Source: Rhynchopus sp. YZ270_cl-10 (Eukaryota > Euglenozoa > Diplonemea > Diplonemida > Diplonemidae). From it: 64,000 nt of DNA. Below, piece by piece: positions 1 to 11,062 of this stretch. The position numbers were made by a program, and so were the translations under genes. Below the pieces are notes generated by a model. That model did no database searches, was not told where the DNA came from, and was given only the letters and a program-made list of their open reading frames with translations. Positions within the stretch are counted from its first letter, which is position 1, and every line of letters begins with the position of its first letter. The stretch spans positions 310,001 through 374,000 of the forward strand of contig OZ037884.1 in NCBI GenBank assembly GCA_964035575.1. Direction: 5' to 3'.

Positions 1-395
1 CAATGAAAAAAAAACCAAAACGATGGATGAAGGGGGTGAGGGGGACTTCCCTAACTAACCTAAATGAAGAAAATATATTTGTGTACTTGCAAAAAAAAAA
101 AAACTCCCCCCAGGGAGACGCATGGAAAAGGGATAGGGGTTTGGACTACTGCTGTAAAGAAAAGAAAAAAAAGAAGAAGAAAACTCGAAAAGATAAATGT
201 GTTCCTCCCCTCACTGTGCATACACACACACATCTGAATGATACTGTTTTCTGTACGTCAAAATAAAATATAATATAATAGGTGTGGATTGAAGAGGGCG
301 AGAGGGCTGCAGATGTGAAGATGAGATATCCCGATGAATGCGCTCCACTATTTTACCCCCTACCCAACCCGATCCTCTTTTTTTCTTTTTTTTTC

Positions 396-464
396 GATAA
401 ATTGTTTGGAGTAGTGTAGTTTGCCTCGGGTAGTGTTGCCCACAGTTTGTGCAATCTCCACTGT
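396..464 (+). repeat. Type-2 module
   Basis: GATAAATTGTTTGGAGTAGT to GTGCAATCTCCACTGTT, preceded by poly(T). Read on the other strand it starts GGAGATTGCACAAACTGTGG and ends in poly(A), like a short retroposed RNA. GGAG pairs with CTCC, and TTGC with GCAA. Confidence 0.65.
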
Positions 465-1055
465 TTTCCTTTTCTTTCTCTTGAAATAATTGAATAATTG
501 ATAACGTATCGACACCTCACCTTTTTTCTCATAAGCTCGACACAGCCGTTCCAAACATGAAGCACTAAGGGTCCACTAAAAGGGTAGGGAGGGAAGAAAG
601 CATTGAATGTGTGTAGCTTCTCGCGACAAAAAAAAAAAACACATCATGTTTCCACAAAAAAAAAGAGAGAGAGAAACGTTAGTAAAGGTGAACCGAAGCC
701 TTGTATTGCTTAGTCTCCCTGTACAAAAAAGACTCTGTTAAAAGAGGGGGAGGAAAATGCAAAAAAAAAAAAATGATGCTGAACGAAACAAATATGTCGT
801 CTTTCGAAGCTTCTCATAGAGGATGCTTTTACAGCAACGGTGCAAAAAAAGAAAATTGTTTCATATACTAACTATTCTACTGAATAGAAGGTATAATGAA
901 GGTATAAAAAAGAACAGAAAGAAAAGTTGGTGTGATCACCAAACGGATTCTCCGTGGCTCTCCCGAAGATGCTCCGCAAATCTTAATATAGCCCGAAACA
1001 GGTCTCCGTGGTTCCCCCTGTGGGTTGTCCGTACCCCCCTGAATCACACCAAAAA

Positions 1056-1096
1056 GTTTATAAGATGATCCTAAGCCTCTCGTACTTCGTCACCTT
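1056..1096 (+). repeat. Type-1 stem-loop module
   Basis: GTTTATAAGATGATCCTAAG, then CTCTCGTACTTCGTCACCTT. The stem is reduced to AAG with CTT. Poly(A) follows. Confidence 0.6.
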
Positions 1097-1891
1097 GAAA
1101 AAAACAAAACACACACATCATTGGAGCCATATTCTGCGCAAGAATTGCTCCTATTAGTTATCAAAACACACACACACACACTGATCCTGGGCAATGCACC
1201 GCATTTGGGAATTACCCACATCCTTGATGTTTAAAAAAAAATGCAAAAAAAAAAAAATAACCCCGTACAAAGCAATGATCCAAAGGAACTGATTTCAAAC
1301 ACACTCACGCCTTATCGGAATGGCAGCATTGCCAATAAATTGATTTTAAACACACTCATACGTCTGGACCATCTTCTGCACAGCTGGGATTACCCAATAA
1401 AAATTGATATCAAACGAACACATTGCCATAAGGATGATATGCAATATTTTCGCACAAGGAGTTACCCAAAAACTTGATTTTCAACAAAAAAAAAAAAAAA
1501 ATACATCCCTATATCTTGAAAGCGTGTTCTATTTTTCCCCCTTTTTTTCTCGGTTAATCTGCGGATTTAGAGACAACTGACATTCAGTCTGTACTATTTT
1601 TTTTTTTCCTGTCCTTCGAGAAAGAAAAAACAATGAAAACTGCTGTTTATAAGATCAGCGGGTGTGGTAAAAAAAAACGCTCATTGAGCGCTTTAAGCAA
1701 AACAACAGAAAGCTTGAAAGCTGAATGTGTCTCTCATGCACATACACACAAACACATCTGAAAAAAAGGGGAGGGTAAAAAAAAATTTTTTTTTTGGGAG
1801 CACCTACATCCAACTCATACCCCCAGCATTGCACAGCAGTTAACCTGCAAGATGAGAAACGATTATTTTATATATTTCCCCCTTTTTTTTT

Positions 1892-1957
1892 GATAAATTG
1901 TTGGAGTAGTGCAGTTGCCTCGGTTGTGTTGCCCCAGTTTGTGCAATCTCCACTGTC
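1892..1957 (+). repeat. Type-2 module
   Basis: Copy of the GATAAATTGTTGGAGTAGTG family with CAGTTGCCTCGG and GTGCAATCTCCACTGTC, preceded by poly(T). Confidence 0.65.
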
Positions 1958-2875
1958 ACTGTTTTTTCTCCTCCATACCACACCACACTCTCTCATTTCA
2001 ACAGTCTTCTCTCTTCTGGCGATAACCAGGTTAAAACTTTAGTTTCTTGATTTCCGTCTATTTCGACGCTTTTATTCTATTTTTATTCACTTTTTTTTTT
2101 CGAAATGACAAAGAGGGAAAACAACAACGCTGATATGAAAAGACAAAATAAAAATTGAAAATACAACAGCCCTCTCGTGAACAGTCTGTACCTTTGGTAC
2201 AATAACCGGGTGTACCGGGGGGTGGACTGGACACCCAAACCATGCAGTCCTACATCCATTTCGTGGTTTAGATCTGAAAAAAAATCGGCCTCACTGTGCA
2301 CAGGCATAGTTTACTCCTATTTGTTAGCGTTGTGTGGGGGGTGGAGACGCTGGGGGGGGGGGGGGGGGGGTTGAAACAAAAGAAAAAAGAAGAAAAAACA
2401 GTTTATAAGATGAACCTACGCATCCATCTAACCAAAAGAGATAAGTAGGAAAACGGACAAAAAAAAAAAACGCCTCCCTTAGGAGACACAACAGCTGTTT
2501 AAAAAAAAGAACGAAAAAAATTTGGGAAAGACGCAAGGTGCTATCATCTGGGGGGACAAAAAAAGCTGCAAAAAGAAAAATAAGATGCTCAACAAGTAAC
2601 AGAGAAAAGAAAACGTATATTTTAAAACGAAAAAAAGAAAAGAAAAAAGAATGAACTGGGAATGTGGTGTTGGGGATGATCAAAAAAAATAGATGGATAG
2701 ATGATATAGTATGATATGAGTTGCTTCCCCTCCCCTCCCTCCCCCCTTTTTGTTCTCCCCCCTTTGTGGGGAGAAAAAATTGGTAAAAATGATGGTCAAA
2801 AAAAGAGAAAGATCATATTAAGAGCTCAGAATTGACTCTCTCGTTTGATTCTCTCTCCTCCGCCCAAAAAAGAAA

Positions 2876-2914
2876 GGTTTATAAGATGACCCTAAGCCTC
2901 ATGCTTAGTCACCT
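2876..2914 (+). repeat. Type-1 stem-loop module, best short copy
   Basis: GGTTTATAAGATGACC leads into a perfect 6-bp hairpin, CTAAGC (2892-2897) with GCTTAG (2903-2908) around CTCAT, followed by TCACCT. An A run precedes it and AAAAAA follows shortly after. Confidence 0.7.
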
Positions 2915-2954
2915 AATCACCTTTAAAAAAACCCCCGCCCCCACCAAAAAACCA

Positions 2955-5900
2955 TCACCATTTTGTAACAGAAGGGAGCGTCGATCCTCTGGTGATGCTG
3001 TCGGGGCGGGATTTCCATGCGGTTTTCATTCTGTCAAACTCGGGGTCTGGTTTGGCACGTGGTGAGGTAAGAGGGCTTGACCTGGGTGGCGGGACAGCAG
3101 GCGCTGGGAGCTCTGTGGGTTGCAACGATCCCATACGTCTGACTGGCGGCAACATGGTAGGGGAAGCCTTCTTTGCCCCCGGCACACCTGGGTACGACGC
3201 TGCCAGCGAACTGCCCATCTTCAACTCCGACGTGGAAAGACCCATCAGCCGCTCGTTCTGAGAGTTCCCAAGCCGCTTCTGACCTCTCCCAACCGGCTTC
3301 AAATCAGAGATCGTGAGAAAGCTCTCCGAACCATAGTTTGACCCGAAGTTTGAAAGTCCTGCAGAAGACTCTTTGTCGTCATCGTCGGTGCGAGCGTCGA
3401 ACAGCTCTTTTCTTTCACGGGAGCGTGCGAATTGATCACGTTGAAGCCTCGCTCGCCTTCTGGTGACCAAAATGTACAGCTCAGACAGCAGATCCAACGC
3501 AGTCTTGAGAAGCAACACTGCGACTGCGACAATAAGAAGGTTCGCCCCAATCACAAACCCTGTGTGCTCCAGGTTTTCTGCGTAGTACCCAACCGCCATG
3601 CAGGTCATTGCGAGGACCTGGACAAAGAGCGCCAAAAGGGTGAGCCAGTTGTCACGCACCCTGGCACGTGGCCAGGTCACCGCCTCGACAATGAGGAGGA
3701 CAAGGAAAACGATTGCTGCGCAAAGCTTTTTGTGGCCGCAGCCGACAAGGGATTGAGCGTTGGAGGCTTGCACCGCAGCTATGGCGAGACTGCCTGCCAT
3801 TTCAACAAAGGCAAAGCAGGCCCAACCCTGTCTGAACGGACGCACCGCAACAGCATAACGGAACGCCCAATGGTCGTCCTGGTTTTTGCTCACCCATTCA
3901 CCCGGTCCAATCAGAGCCTTCAGCCAGACGCGCTGTTCCGTCTCAGGGTCTGTCTGGTAGTATGCAAGCTGAGGCACCCCTTTCGACACTTTGTATATCA
4001 AAAAAATCGGCACCGCCATGCAAAAGAGCAGCGCAGAAAGGCCGATAACAAACGCCTGCGGGGAAGGTGTGTAGAAGACCAGCATCATCGCACCAAGGGA
4101 GGTCCCCTGGAGGAGGAATTGGAAGACAAAGAGCGGTGCAGAAGGGAAGCGGCAGAGGCCAAGGGTGTCCATGGTCTCAATGATGTTCGTTGTGGAGATG
4201 ATTTTGACGACGCACATCATCACCATCCAGAAGCCGAGCGTGATGAAGAAGTTGCCCACCACCATGCCTGCCGCCTGCGAGTCTAGGATCTTCCACTGTG
4301 TAGGGTGCAGGGCGCGTGGGTAAGCACGTTCCCCAACCTGCTCGCCCACCTTGCAGAGCGCTCCTGCAACAACAAGACGCATGGCAGGCCCTGCCGCAGC
4401 GCCTGCCCCAGCAAGCGCCCCCACAGCAGCAGCCTCGCCAGCCACCTCGGCCACACTCTGTGCCTTCTCAAGCGTGTCCTCCACATCCGGTGGGAGTGTC
4501 TCCTCCACGGCACCCAATGGCTCGTCAGTAGGTGTAAGCGTCGGTGCCAGCGTCAAAGCGACTGTCGGCATCGCAGTGGGGATGGCTGTGGGTGCCATGG
4601 TCGGCACAGCTGTAGGGTTGGCTGTGGGTGTGATTGTCGCAGGTGGGTCCGTGGCTGGTGCATCAGTAGGCGCGGCAGTTGTAGGTGTGAACGTCAGCGG
4701 TGGAGTAGTTTCAGGTGCGTCTGTCAGCGGGAAGCTTGTTGGTGGTGCGCCAGTGTCGGGTGCATCAGTAGGCACAGCTGTCGGGATGGCTGTGGGGATG
4801 GCAGTCGGTATGGACGTCGGGATAGCTGTAGGAATTGCTGTCGGGATGGCTGTTGGGATGGCTGTTGGGATAGCAGTTGGCACTGCTGTAGGGGTGGCTG
4901 TGGGAATAGCTGTCGGGACCGCTGTCGGGATGGCTGTCGGTATGGCAGTTGGGATGGCGGTGGGGACCGCCGTAGGAACTGCTGTGGGCACTGCTGTTGG
5001 GATAGCAGTTGGCACTGCTGTAGGGGTGGCTGTGGGAATGGCCGTTGGGACGGCTGTGGGCACTGTTGTTGGAATTGCTGTGGGGATTGCTGTTTCCCCG
5101 ATTGGAATAGATGTTGGCACAGCTGTGGGGATTGCCGTTGGTATGGCTGTGGGGACTGCTGTCGGTACAGCAGTCGGCACAGCGGTGGGAATCGCTGTGG
5201 GGATGGCCGTGGGAACTGCAGTTGGGACGGCTGTTGGGACTGCCGTCGGAATTGCTGTCGGGATGGCTGTCGGGACAGCAGTCGGAACAGCTGTAGGAAC
5301 TGCTGTGGGGATGGCTGTCGGTATGGCTGTGGGAATAGCTGTGGGAACTGCCGTCGGCACTGCTGTCGGAATAGCTGTGGGGATGGCTGTAGGAACTGCA
5401 GTTGGGACTGCTGTCGGCACAGCTGTCGGGATGGCTGTTGGGATGGCAGTTGGCACTGCTGTTGGGATGGCTGTTGGGACGGCTGTGGGCACTGCTGTTG
5501 GAACTGCTGTGGGGATTGCTGTTTCCCCGATTGGAATAGATGTTGGCACAGCTGTGGGGATTGCCGTTGGTATGGCTGTGGGAACTGCTGTCGGTACAGC
5601 AGTCGGCACAGCGGTGGGAATCGCTGTGGGGATGGCTGTGGGAACTGCAGTTGGGACGGCTGTTGGGACTGCCGTCGGAACAGCTGTAGGAATTGCTGTT
5701 GGCACCGCTGTCGGTATAGCTGTGGGTATTGCTGTTGGGATGGCTGTTGGGATAGCGGTGGGAACTGCAGTTGGGACAGCAGTCGGAACGGCTGTGGGGA
5801 TGGCTGTTGGGACAGCTGTCGGTATAGCTGTTGGGATGGCTGTAGGTACAGCTGTGGGAACTGCTGTTGGGACAGCAGTCGGAACAGCTGTAGGAATTGC

Positions 5901-7193
5901 TGTTGGGATAGCTGTCGGTATGGCTGTGGGAATAGCTGTGGGAACTGCCGTCGGTACTGCTGTCGGAATAGCTGTGGGGATGGCTGTAGGAACTGCAGTT
6001 GGGACTGCTGTCGGAACAGCTGTCGGGATGGCTGTTGGGATGGCAGTTGGCACTGCTGTGGGGATTGCAGTGGGCACTGCCGTTGGCACAGCAGTCGGGA
6101 TAGCCGTTGGGACAGCTGTGGGCACTGCTGTTGGTATGGCTGTGGGAACCGCTGTCGGGACGGCGGTTGGTATTGCTGTTGGCGGTGCCGGGGTATCGGA
6201 GTGGAAGTAATGCATGTCGACCCAGTCCGCCGACGCCGTCACCAACCAGTCGCTTGTGAGCCCACAGTGCACCACGCCTGACTGGTCGTCCAGAAGCCCC
6301 CACGCACCGCCTGCCGCTGTGCCCGACATCTGTGTCAATGCACCCGCTGCACTGACGTACCAGAGGTAGGTCAGATCCACCACGGTGTCGACGGTCACTG
6401 CGTACATGTCGTTCCCGCAGGCAAGCTTGCCTGAGGAGGATGTGGCTGCTGCGATGCTGCCGTAGGGCGACGTTGTGGAGAAGGACTCGAAGTTCGTGTT
6501 GTCGTAGTAGTACACGAAGCCTGCCATGCTGTGGCCGAAGTATCCGCCTGTCGCCGCGATCGAGCCTGCCTGCAGCACTGGCGAGGTTGCTGTCGCGATC
6601 GAGTACACCAGCACCTCAGTGGAAGTGCTGACAAAGAGCAGCTGGGCGGCGTGGTCCACCACGAGGTTGTGACACTCCGACGCAAGCGTGACCTGCGTCG
6701 GCAGCGACGCCCAGTCGAAGTACACGAGCGTGCTCCCGCAGCAGGAGTAGACCGATCTCGCCGCCACACCCTGCACAAGACCTTTGCACGTCTGCTCGTC
6801 GGTGAACACAGTGTAGCAACCTGCCACATTCACGGTGGGTGTCAGCATATCGATATCTATCTCGCAGAACATTGTCCCACCCCCACTGTGGATGACTGTG
6901 AACAGCTTTGTGTCTGACGTAGAGTCTTGCAGGAGCACCCATGAGTCCACTGACAGGAAGTTGACCCGATAGATCTCGGTGATCGTGGAGCTTAATTTAT
7001 TTCCAGTCAGTATGGCAAAATGCTGGAAACCGCCCACATACACGTTGTCTCCGGTGGCCACGATGTCGGTGATGGCGATGTTTGTATGGCCTGCAGGCGG
7101 CCACACATTCAGGTATGTCGGTGCTGTCGGCAGTGCCCCCAATACACCCAGCAACGAGGCAAACAAAACACAGACACGGACAGCGAAACTCAT
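2955..7193 (-). CDS. Mucin-like surface protein with PTAV/PTAI stalk and multipass membrane domain (paralog 1)
   Basis: This encodes a protein of 1412 residues when started at the ATG at 7193. That start places a signal peptide first ([16 protein letters not shown], then a small-residue cleavage region). An in-frame ATG 51 codons upstream lies in pyrimidine-rich, untranslated-looking sequence. Residues about 20-330 form an ectodomain with CC and WVL motifs and weak beta-propeller-like strands. Residues about 335-810 are (PTAVPTAI)n, probably O-glycosylated. About seven hydrophobic helices follow (near 977-1000, 1017-1040, 1046-1068, 1123-1142, 1153-1171, 1181-1204, 1211-1235), with hallmark blocks [14 protein letters not shown] and GPGEWVSK. 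The tail after about 1240 is basic and Ser-rich. A pyrimidine tract ending in CACACAG near 7240 could be a trans-splice acceptor. The family is not one I can name; a role as coat protein or receptor is inference. Confidence 0.9.
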   Translation of the reverse strand: MSFAVRVCVLFASLLGVLGALPTAPTYLNVWPPAGHTNIAITDIVATGDNVYVGGFQHFAILTGNKLSSTITEIYRVNFLSVDSWVLLQDSTSDTKLFTVIHSGGGTMFCEIDIDMLTPTVNVAGCYTVFTDEQTCKGLVQGVAARSVYSCCGSTLVYFDWASLPTQVTLASECHNLVVDHAAQLLFVSTSTEVLVYSIATATSPVLQAGSIAATGGYFGHSMAGFVYYYDNTNFESFSTTSPYGSIAAATSSSGKLACGNDMYAVTVDTVVDLTYLWYVSAAGALTQMSGTAAGGAWGLLDDQSGVVHCGLTSDWLVTASADWVDMHYFHSDTPAPPTAIPTAVPTAVPTAIPTAVPTAVPTAIPTAVPTAVPTAIPTAVPTAIPTAIPTAVPTAVPTAVPTAIPTAIPTAVPTAVPTAIPTAIPTAIPTAIPTAVPTAVPTAVPTAVPTAIPTAIPTAVPTAIPTAVPTAVPTAVPTAIPTAIPTAIPTAIPTAVPTAIPTAVPTAVPTAVPTAVPTAIPTAIPTAVPTAVPTAVPTAIPTAIPTAVPTSIPIGETAIPTAVPTAVPTAVPTAIPTAVPTAIPTAIPTAVPTAVPTAVPTAIPTAIPTAVPTAVPTAIPTAIPTAIPTAVPTAVPTAVPTAIPTAIPTAVPTAVPTAVPTAIPTAIPTAVPTAVPTAVPTAIPTAIPTAVPTSIPIGETAIPTAIPTTVPTAVPTAIPTATPTAVPTAIPTAVPTAVPTAVPTAIPTAIPTAIPTAVPTAIPTATPTAVPTAIPTAIPTAIPTAIPTAIPTSIPTAIPTAIPTAVPTDAPDTGAPPTSFPLTDAPETTPPLTFTPTTAAPTDAPATDPPATITPTANPTAVPTMAPTAIPTAMPTVALTLAPTLTPTDEPLGAVEETLPPDVEDTLEKAQSVAEVAGEAAAVGALAGAGAAAGPAMRLVVAGALCKVGEQVGERAYPRALHPTQWKILDSQAAGMVVGNFFITLGFWMVMMCVVKIISTTNIIETMDTLGLCRFPSAPLFVFQFLLQGTSLGAMMLVFYTPSPQAFVIGLSALLFCMAVPIFLIYKVSKGVPQLAYYQTDPETEQRVWLKALIGPGEWVSKNQDDHWAFRYAVAVRPFRQGWACFAFVEMAGSLAIAAVQASNAQSLVGCGHKKLCAAIVFLVLLIVEAVTWPRARVRDNWLTLLALFVQVLAMTCMAVGYYAENLEHTGFVIGANLLIVAVAVLLLKTALDLLSELYILVTRRRARLQRDQFARSRERKELFDARTDDDDKESSAGLSNFGSNYGSESFLTISDLKPVGRGQKRLGNSQNERLMGLSTSELKMGSSLAASYPGVPGAKKASPTMLPPVRRMGSLQPTELPAPAVPPPRSSPLTSPRAKPDPEFDRMKTAWKSRPDSITRGSTLPSVTKW

Positions 7194-7638
7194 GGTGACA
7201 CACCCACCTCCAAGCAGAGAGGGAGGGTGGTGTGCTTCTGTGTGAAGTAGGTATGGGGGGGCATGGGGGCAGGGGAAGAGGGGGAAGGTAAAAGCATTTG
7301 CCAGCACAAAAAAAAAAACAACACTCACCCACCCCTCTCTCCTCACTGCTCAACCGTCCCCTACGGCGAGTAAAGTTCTCTTCTCTGTTCTCGCCCACCC
7401 AATGGATGACCAATGAATGGCTTCGAACACCACGTCCCCTCTCTCGAAACGCAACGGTTCATCAACCACATAACCCGTGAGACCAGCAGACCACCCATCC
7501 CCAGAGATCATGAGGAAGCCGTAGGTCAGCCAGACACCTTCAGAGCTTACTACTGCCTGAAGGGAGCATAGTGGTGCTTCTGACAGACCACGCTTCAGAC
7601 AGACACCATGTGTGCACTCCCATCCCTACCCCCCCACT

Positions 7639-7741
7639 ACAGCTGAGAATAAGCTGGGTCCCCGGTCCAGGTCCCGGTCCCAGTCCGGCTGAGAATATCC
7701 GGATACCCGGTCCCGGGTACCCCAGTCTTATTCTCAGCTGT
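7639..7741. repeat. Short hairpin element
   Basis: The ends ACAGCTGAGAATAAGCTGGG and CCCAGTCTTATTCTCAGCTGT are inverted copies with one extra base, around a GC-rich core of CCGGTCC repeats. It lies about 450 bases upstream of the paralog 1 start codon. The shape is that of a small MITE. Confidence 0.6.
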
Positions 7742-8046
7742 GCCCCACCCCACCCCAAGCACCATCGGGTCTGCTGGTGTGCAACAATACAAGCCGTGTT
7801 GATCCTCTTAGCGCCAGGTCTGGGTGTGCAGTTGCCCATCAGAAGAAACATCAGAAACGCAGCTGCATTCTGAAAGCATTCTGATATAAAAAAAGTTGAC
7901 AAATACGCCCTCTCGATGAACAGTGAACCATGGGTGCATGACCGGTGTACCGTGGGTGGACCCCCAATCATGCACAGTTCTATTTGAGGTTAACGTGAGG
8001 TTAACATCCGGGGGAGAGAAAAAAAATGCATCCAGATCATTTCCCC

Positions 8047-8612
8047 TCATGCACCCTCAGGGCCCTTCCCCATACCCCCTTTGCAGCGGCCTTTCTCAAG
8101 GAGAAAAGCTTTTGCTGGAGAATACAACATGTGTCCCCCCTCCCCTCTCTGCCATATCGGTACCTCAATAACCCTATTATCACGCACCACCGCAGACATT
8201 CTGTATAGCCACACCGCATTAGATGATCCCGAGACCCATTCCCCATTCCCAATAAAGAAGGTCAAAAAGGTGCGTTCTTCTGTGTCTACATCGAGAGTGT
8301 AGTGCGCCGCACCGTCTGCAACGTTGCTGACAATCCTCATCAGTCCTGCCAACGGCACCAACACCCCTGCCGCAAAGACCACTGCACCGAACACTGCTGC
8401 AACACTTCCTGAACGGAACACCAACAACGCTGCGGAATACACCACACCATATAACAAACCCTGTGCACACAACACCGGAATCGAATGCAATACGGGAAAC
8501 CTCATTAAAACCCCCGGCAGAACAATCTTCAAAATGCACAACAACAACGCTGATACAATAATAATCAAATTATCACCGCACCACAATCTTCATCAATCCT
8601 GCCAATGGAACA
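8047..8612 (-). pseudogene. Broken fragment of the surface-protein membrane domain
   Basis: One open frame (8047-8586) reads like the middle of the membrane domain of the three large paralogs. GDNLIIIVSALLLCILKIV matches the first helix, LMRFPVLHSIPVLCAQGLLY the [14 protein letters not shown] region, and IGNGEWVSG the hallmark [19 protein letters not shown] matches the segment after it. Homology stops near 8180, and the ectodomain, stalk and last helices are missing. At 8588-8612 there is a second copy of the short segment found at 8333-8357 (the VPLAGLMRIV block), which suggests a local duplication. It is a decayed paralog or a captured piece; a short expressed membrane protein is less likely. 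Confidence 0.7.
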
Positions 8613-8713
8613 GTTTTTCTCCCCCCCTCCACTATTCCTCTTTACCCCCTATCTCCACCCCAAACCTTCCCCCCCCCACCAGGGGTACCTGTAACGAGGG
8701 GGGTAAAAACGGC

Positions 8714-8823
8714 CCGGCCCCCGGCCCCCGGCCCCCGGCCCCCGGCCCCCGGCCCCCGGCCCCCGGCCCCCGGCCCCCGGCCCCCGGCCCCCGGCCCCCG
8801 GCCCCCGGCCCCCGGCCCCCGGC
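8714..8823. repeat. Heptamer satellite (CCCCCGG)n
   Basis: About 16 head-to-tail copies of CCCCCGG with very little variation, just inside the left end of the hAT-like element. Confidence 0.95.
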
Positions 8824-9008
8824 CCTTGGTTATCAAATGGAGAAAATCACGTGTATGTATACACGGTATACACAACGCAACCTTGTGCGCGGGTTTTTGG
8901 GTAATTGTTGCCCACAAACGGGCCGGCATTTGCATTCCGGAATCCGTCCGGCCAGTGGTGGGGTCAATTTGACGAAATGGACAAGTTCTCGTTTTTGGTC
9001 AATTTTTG

Positions 9009-9410
9009 CAGTATACACAGTATACACAGTATACACAGTATACACAGTATACACAGTATACACAGTATACACAGTATACACAGTATACACAGTATACACA
9101 GTATACACAGTATACACAGTATACACAGTATACACAGTATACACAGTATACACAGTATACACAGTATACACAGTATACACAGTATACACAGTATACACAG
9201 TATACACAGTATACACAGTATACACAGTATACACAGTATACACAGTATACACAGTATACACAGTATACACAGTATACACAGTATACACAGTATACACAGT
9301 ATACACAGTATACACAGTATACACAGTATACACAGTATACACAGTATACACAGTATACACAGTATACACAGTATACACAGTATACACAGTATACACAGTA
9401 TACACAGTTT
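9009..9410. repeat. Nonamer satellite (AGTATACAC)n
   Basis: About 44 nearly identical copies of a 9-base unit whose core GTATAC is self-complementary. Long open frames on both strands here are artefacts of the 9-base period. Confidence 0.97.
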
Positions 9411-9426
9411 GCACAGGGGATTGGGA

Positions 9427-9962
9427 GTACAGTACAGTACAGTACAGTACAGTACAGTACAGTACAGTACAGTACAGTACAGTACAGTACAGTACAGTAC
9501 AGTACAGTACAGTACAGTACAGTACAGTACAGTACAGTACAGTACAGTACAGTACAGTACAGTACAGTACAGTACAGTACAGTACAGTACAGTACAGTAC
9601 AGTACAGTACAGTACAGTACAGTACAGTACAGTACAGTACAGTACAGTACAGTACAGTACAGTACAGTACAGTACAGTACAGTACAGTACAGTACAGTAC
9701 AGTACAGTACAGTACAGTACAGTACAGTACAGTACAGTACAGTACAGTACAGTACAGTACAGTACAGTACAGTACAGTACAGTACAGTACAGTACAGTAC
9801 AGTACAGTACAGTACAGTACAGTACAGTACAGTACAGTACAGTACAGTACAGTACAGTACAGTACAGTACAGTACAGTACAGTACAGTACAGTACAGTAC
9901 AGTACAGTACAGTACAGTACAGTACAGTACAGTACAGTACAGTACAGTACAGTACAGTACAG
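9427..9962. repeat. Pentamer satellite (AGTAC)n
   Basis: About 107 exact copies of AGTAC, each containing the palindrome GTAC. It follows the nonamer array after a 16-base bridge and shares the pattern of a GTAC or GTATAC core joined by a CA-containing linker, which suggests that one array arose from the other. Confidence 0.97.
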
Positions 9963-10192
9963 TGTAAAAAACTCAAAAATCCCTCTCGCGCCTTGGCGAA
10001 AAATATTTTTTTTAAAAACCGGCGTTATTTGAAAGGTTGAGATCCGCTGACCCCAAAAAACAAAATCGGCCCCAGCCAAGAATAGCTATACAAAAGCAGA
10101 ATAACGGCGAGAGCATTTCCCACGTAATTTCTTAAGGGATTTTTTCTCGGCCCAGAGGCCCGGCCCGCGGCCCCACGTTACAGGTACCCCTG

Positions 10193-10636
10193 CCCCCCAC
10201 CCATGGAATCAGTACATCGCGAAGGTAGTTTTAGATAAATATTTTGAAAAGAAAATGGGGTTCTTTTTTTAATATTTCTGTAGGATTTCCTCCGGGGGGA
10301 GGGAGGGAGAGAGGAGGGGGACGCTCTGCTGTAGTTCCCTCAACAAAGGCGAAAGGAGAAAGAATTGTGTACACTGGACCACTCCACCTGGTACACACAA
10401 ATAAAAAAAAATGGTAGTTGTGAGTAGCAAACGTCTCTGTGGACGCAGGCACCAGGATCTCAACTTGGTTATCGAAATCCGCGAGATCAGCACAAAAAAA
10501 AAAGAAAATCATTTCATATACTTTCCATTCACAGAAGAGAAATCATACAAAAAAAAAAAGGACGTTCAAACAAAGCGGATTTTTTTTTTCAAACACGAAG
10601 GGTTTTTGAAAAATTTTTTTTTTACCATTCATTGTT
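10193..10636. other. Noncoding spacer
   Basis: A/T-rich spacer with a degraded type-6 module near 10508-10550 (TTTCATATACTTTCC) and poly(A/T) runs. Nothing else is recognised. Confidence 0.5.
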
Positions 10637-10919
10637 ACATGGATAGAGAACGCGCGTGGACGCAACTACGCGCGTAGACGCGCGTACGCGCGTATTTTTG
10701 TGTGTGTTTTTTTTTTACGCGCGTCCTAAAAATACACCCAAAAACCCCTACTGCGGCCCCTAGCAGGGGGGGTGGGGTGGTGGGGGGGTATACTCCCCCC
10801 ACCCCCCCCCACCCCGTGTACGCGTGAGTAAAAGGGTAAAAAAAACACAAAAAAGGACGCGCGTCCACGCGCGTCCTTTTTTCTGTTTTTTTGCGTCGGC
10901 GCGCGTTCTCTATCCATGT
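10637..10919. mobile_element. Hairpin DNA element with ACGCGCG-rich arms
   Basis: The ends ACATGGATAGAGAACGCGCG and CGCGCGTTCTCTATCCATGT are perfect inverted repeats, and a TGTT direct repeat (10633-10636, 10920-10923) flanks them. The arms hold several ACGCGCGT words and the core is poly-G/C. No coding capacity; a MITE is the best description. Confidence 0.75.
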
Positions 10920-11062
10920 TGTTAGGGAACGGAGGTTTTTTTTTGTAGTTTCGACAATCACCTGTCCTAGGACGGGTTCTGTACGGGGTCTGTTTTTTTT
11001 TTTTAAACCATTACCTTGCGAGTCGGCGGGTTGTTTCCCGAACGAAGGTAGTATTTTACTTG

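Larger units (their letters stand above)
1..2954. other. Noncoding region downstream of paralog 1: modules and homopolymers
   Basis: No gene is supported. Between A/T homopolymers lie stem-loop modules: type 1 near 690-720, 1056-1096, 2397-2440 and 2876-2914; type 2 at 396-464 and 1892-1957; type 4 at about 2150-2280; type 5 near 1718-1750; type 6 near 858-912. At about 1135-1485 a diverged tandem repeat of roughly 60-75 bases carries the recurring words TTACCCA and TTGATTTTAAACACACTCA. A run of 18 G is near 2353-2370. Confidence 0.6.
8680..10192. mobile_element. Non-autonomous hAT-like element carrying three satellite arrays
   Basis: The terminal inverted repeats CAGGGGTACCTGTAACG (8680-8696) and its complement (10176-10192) are exact. 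They are flanked by a perfect 8-bp direct repeat CCCCCCAC at 8672-8679 and 10193-10200. A CAGGG-type end with an 8-bp target duplication is the hAT signature. Subterminal GGCCCGGCC words occur at both ends. There is no transposase. The interior is almost entirely simple satellite (8714-8823, 9009-9410, 9427-9962), plus a block at 9964-10080 that recurs in the element at 16260-16860 and a stretch at about 8930-9008 that belongs to the CGCCTGCGGCGC-associated repeat family. The C-rich target site means the duplication could partly be chance, but the exact ends make the call firm. Confidence 0.8.

Noticed and set aside
2876-2914. Type-1 modules as tRNA genes or C/D-box RNAs
   Set aside because: The hairpin resembles an anticodon arm, but no acceptor stem, T arm or second box is visible in about 40 bases; GATGA is present without a matching D box.
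4351-6210. Very long antisense open frames opposite the PTAV stalk (about 620-660 codons, GTAVGMAVG type)
   Set aside because: They follow automatically from the 15-base repeat of the real minus-strand gene; the minus-strand frame has the signal peptide and membrane domain.
9009-9962. Possible CRISPR-like array
   Set aside because: There are no spacers between the repeated units; these are pure tandem satellites in a eukaryotic genome.
8324-10079. Open frames of 325-547 codons across the satellite arrays
   Set aside because: They are translations of 7-, 9- and 5-base repeats in every frame and on both strands.
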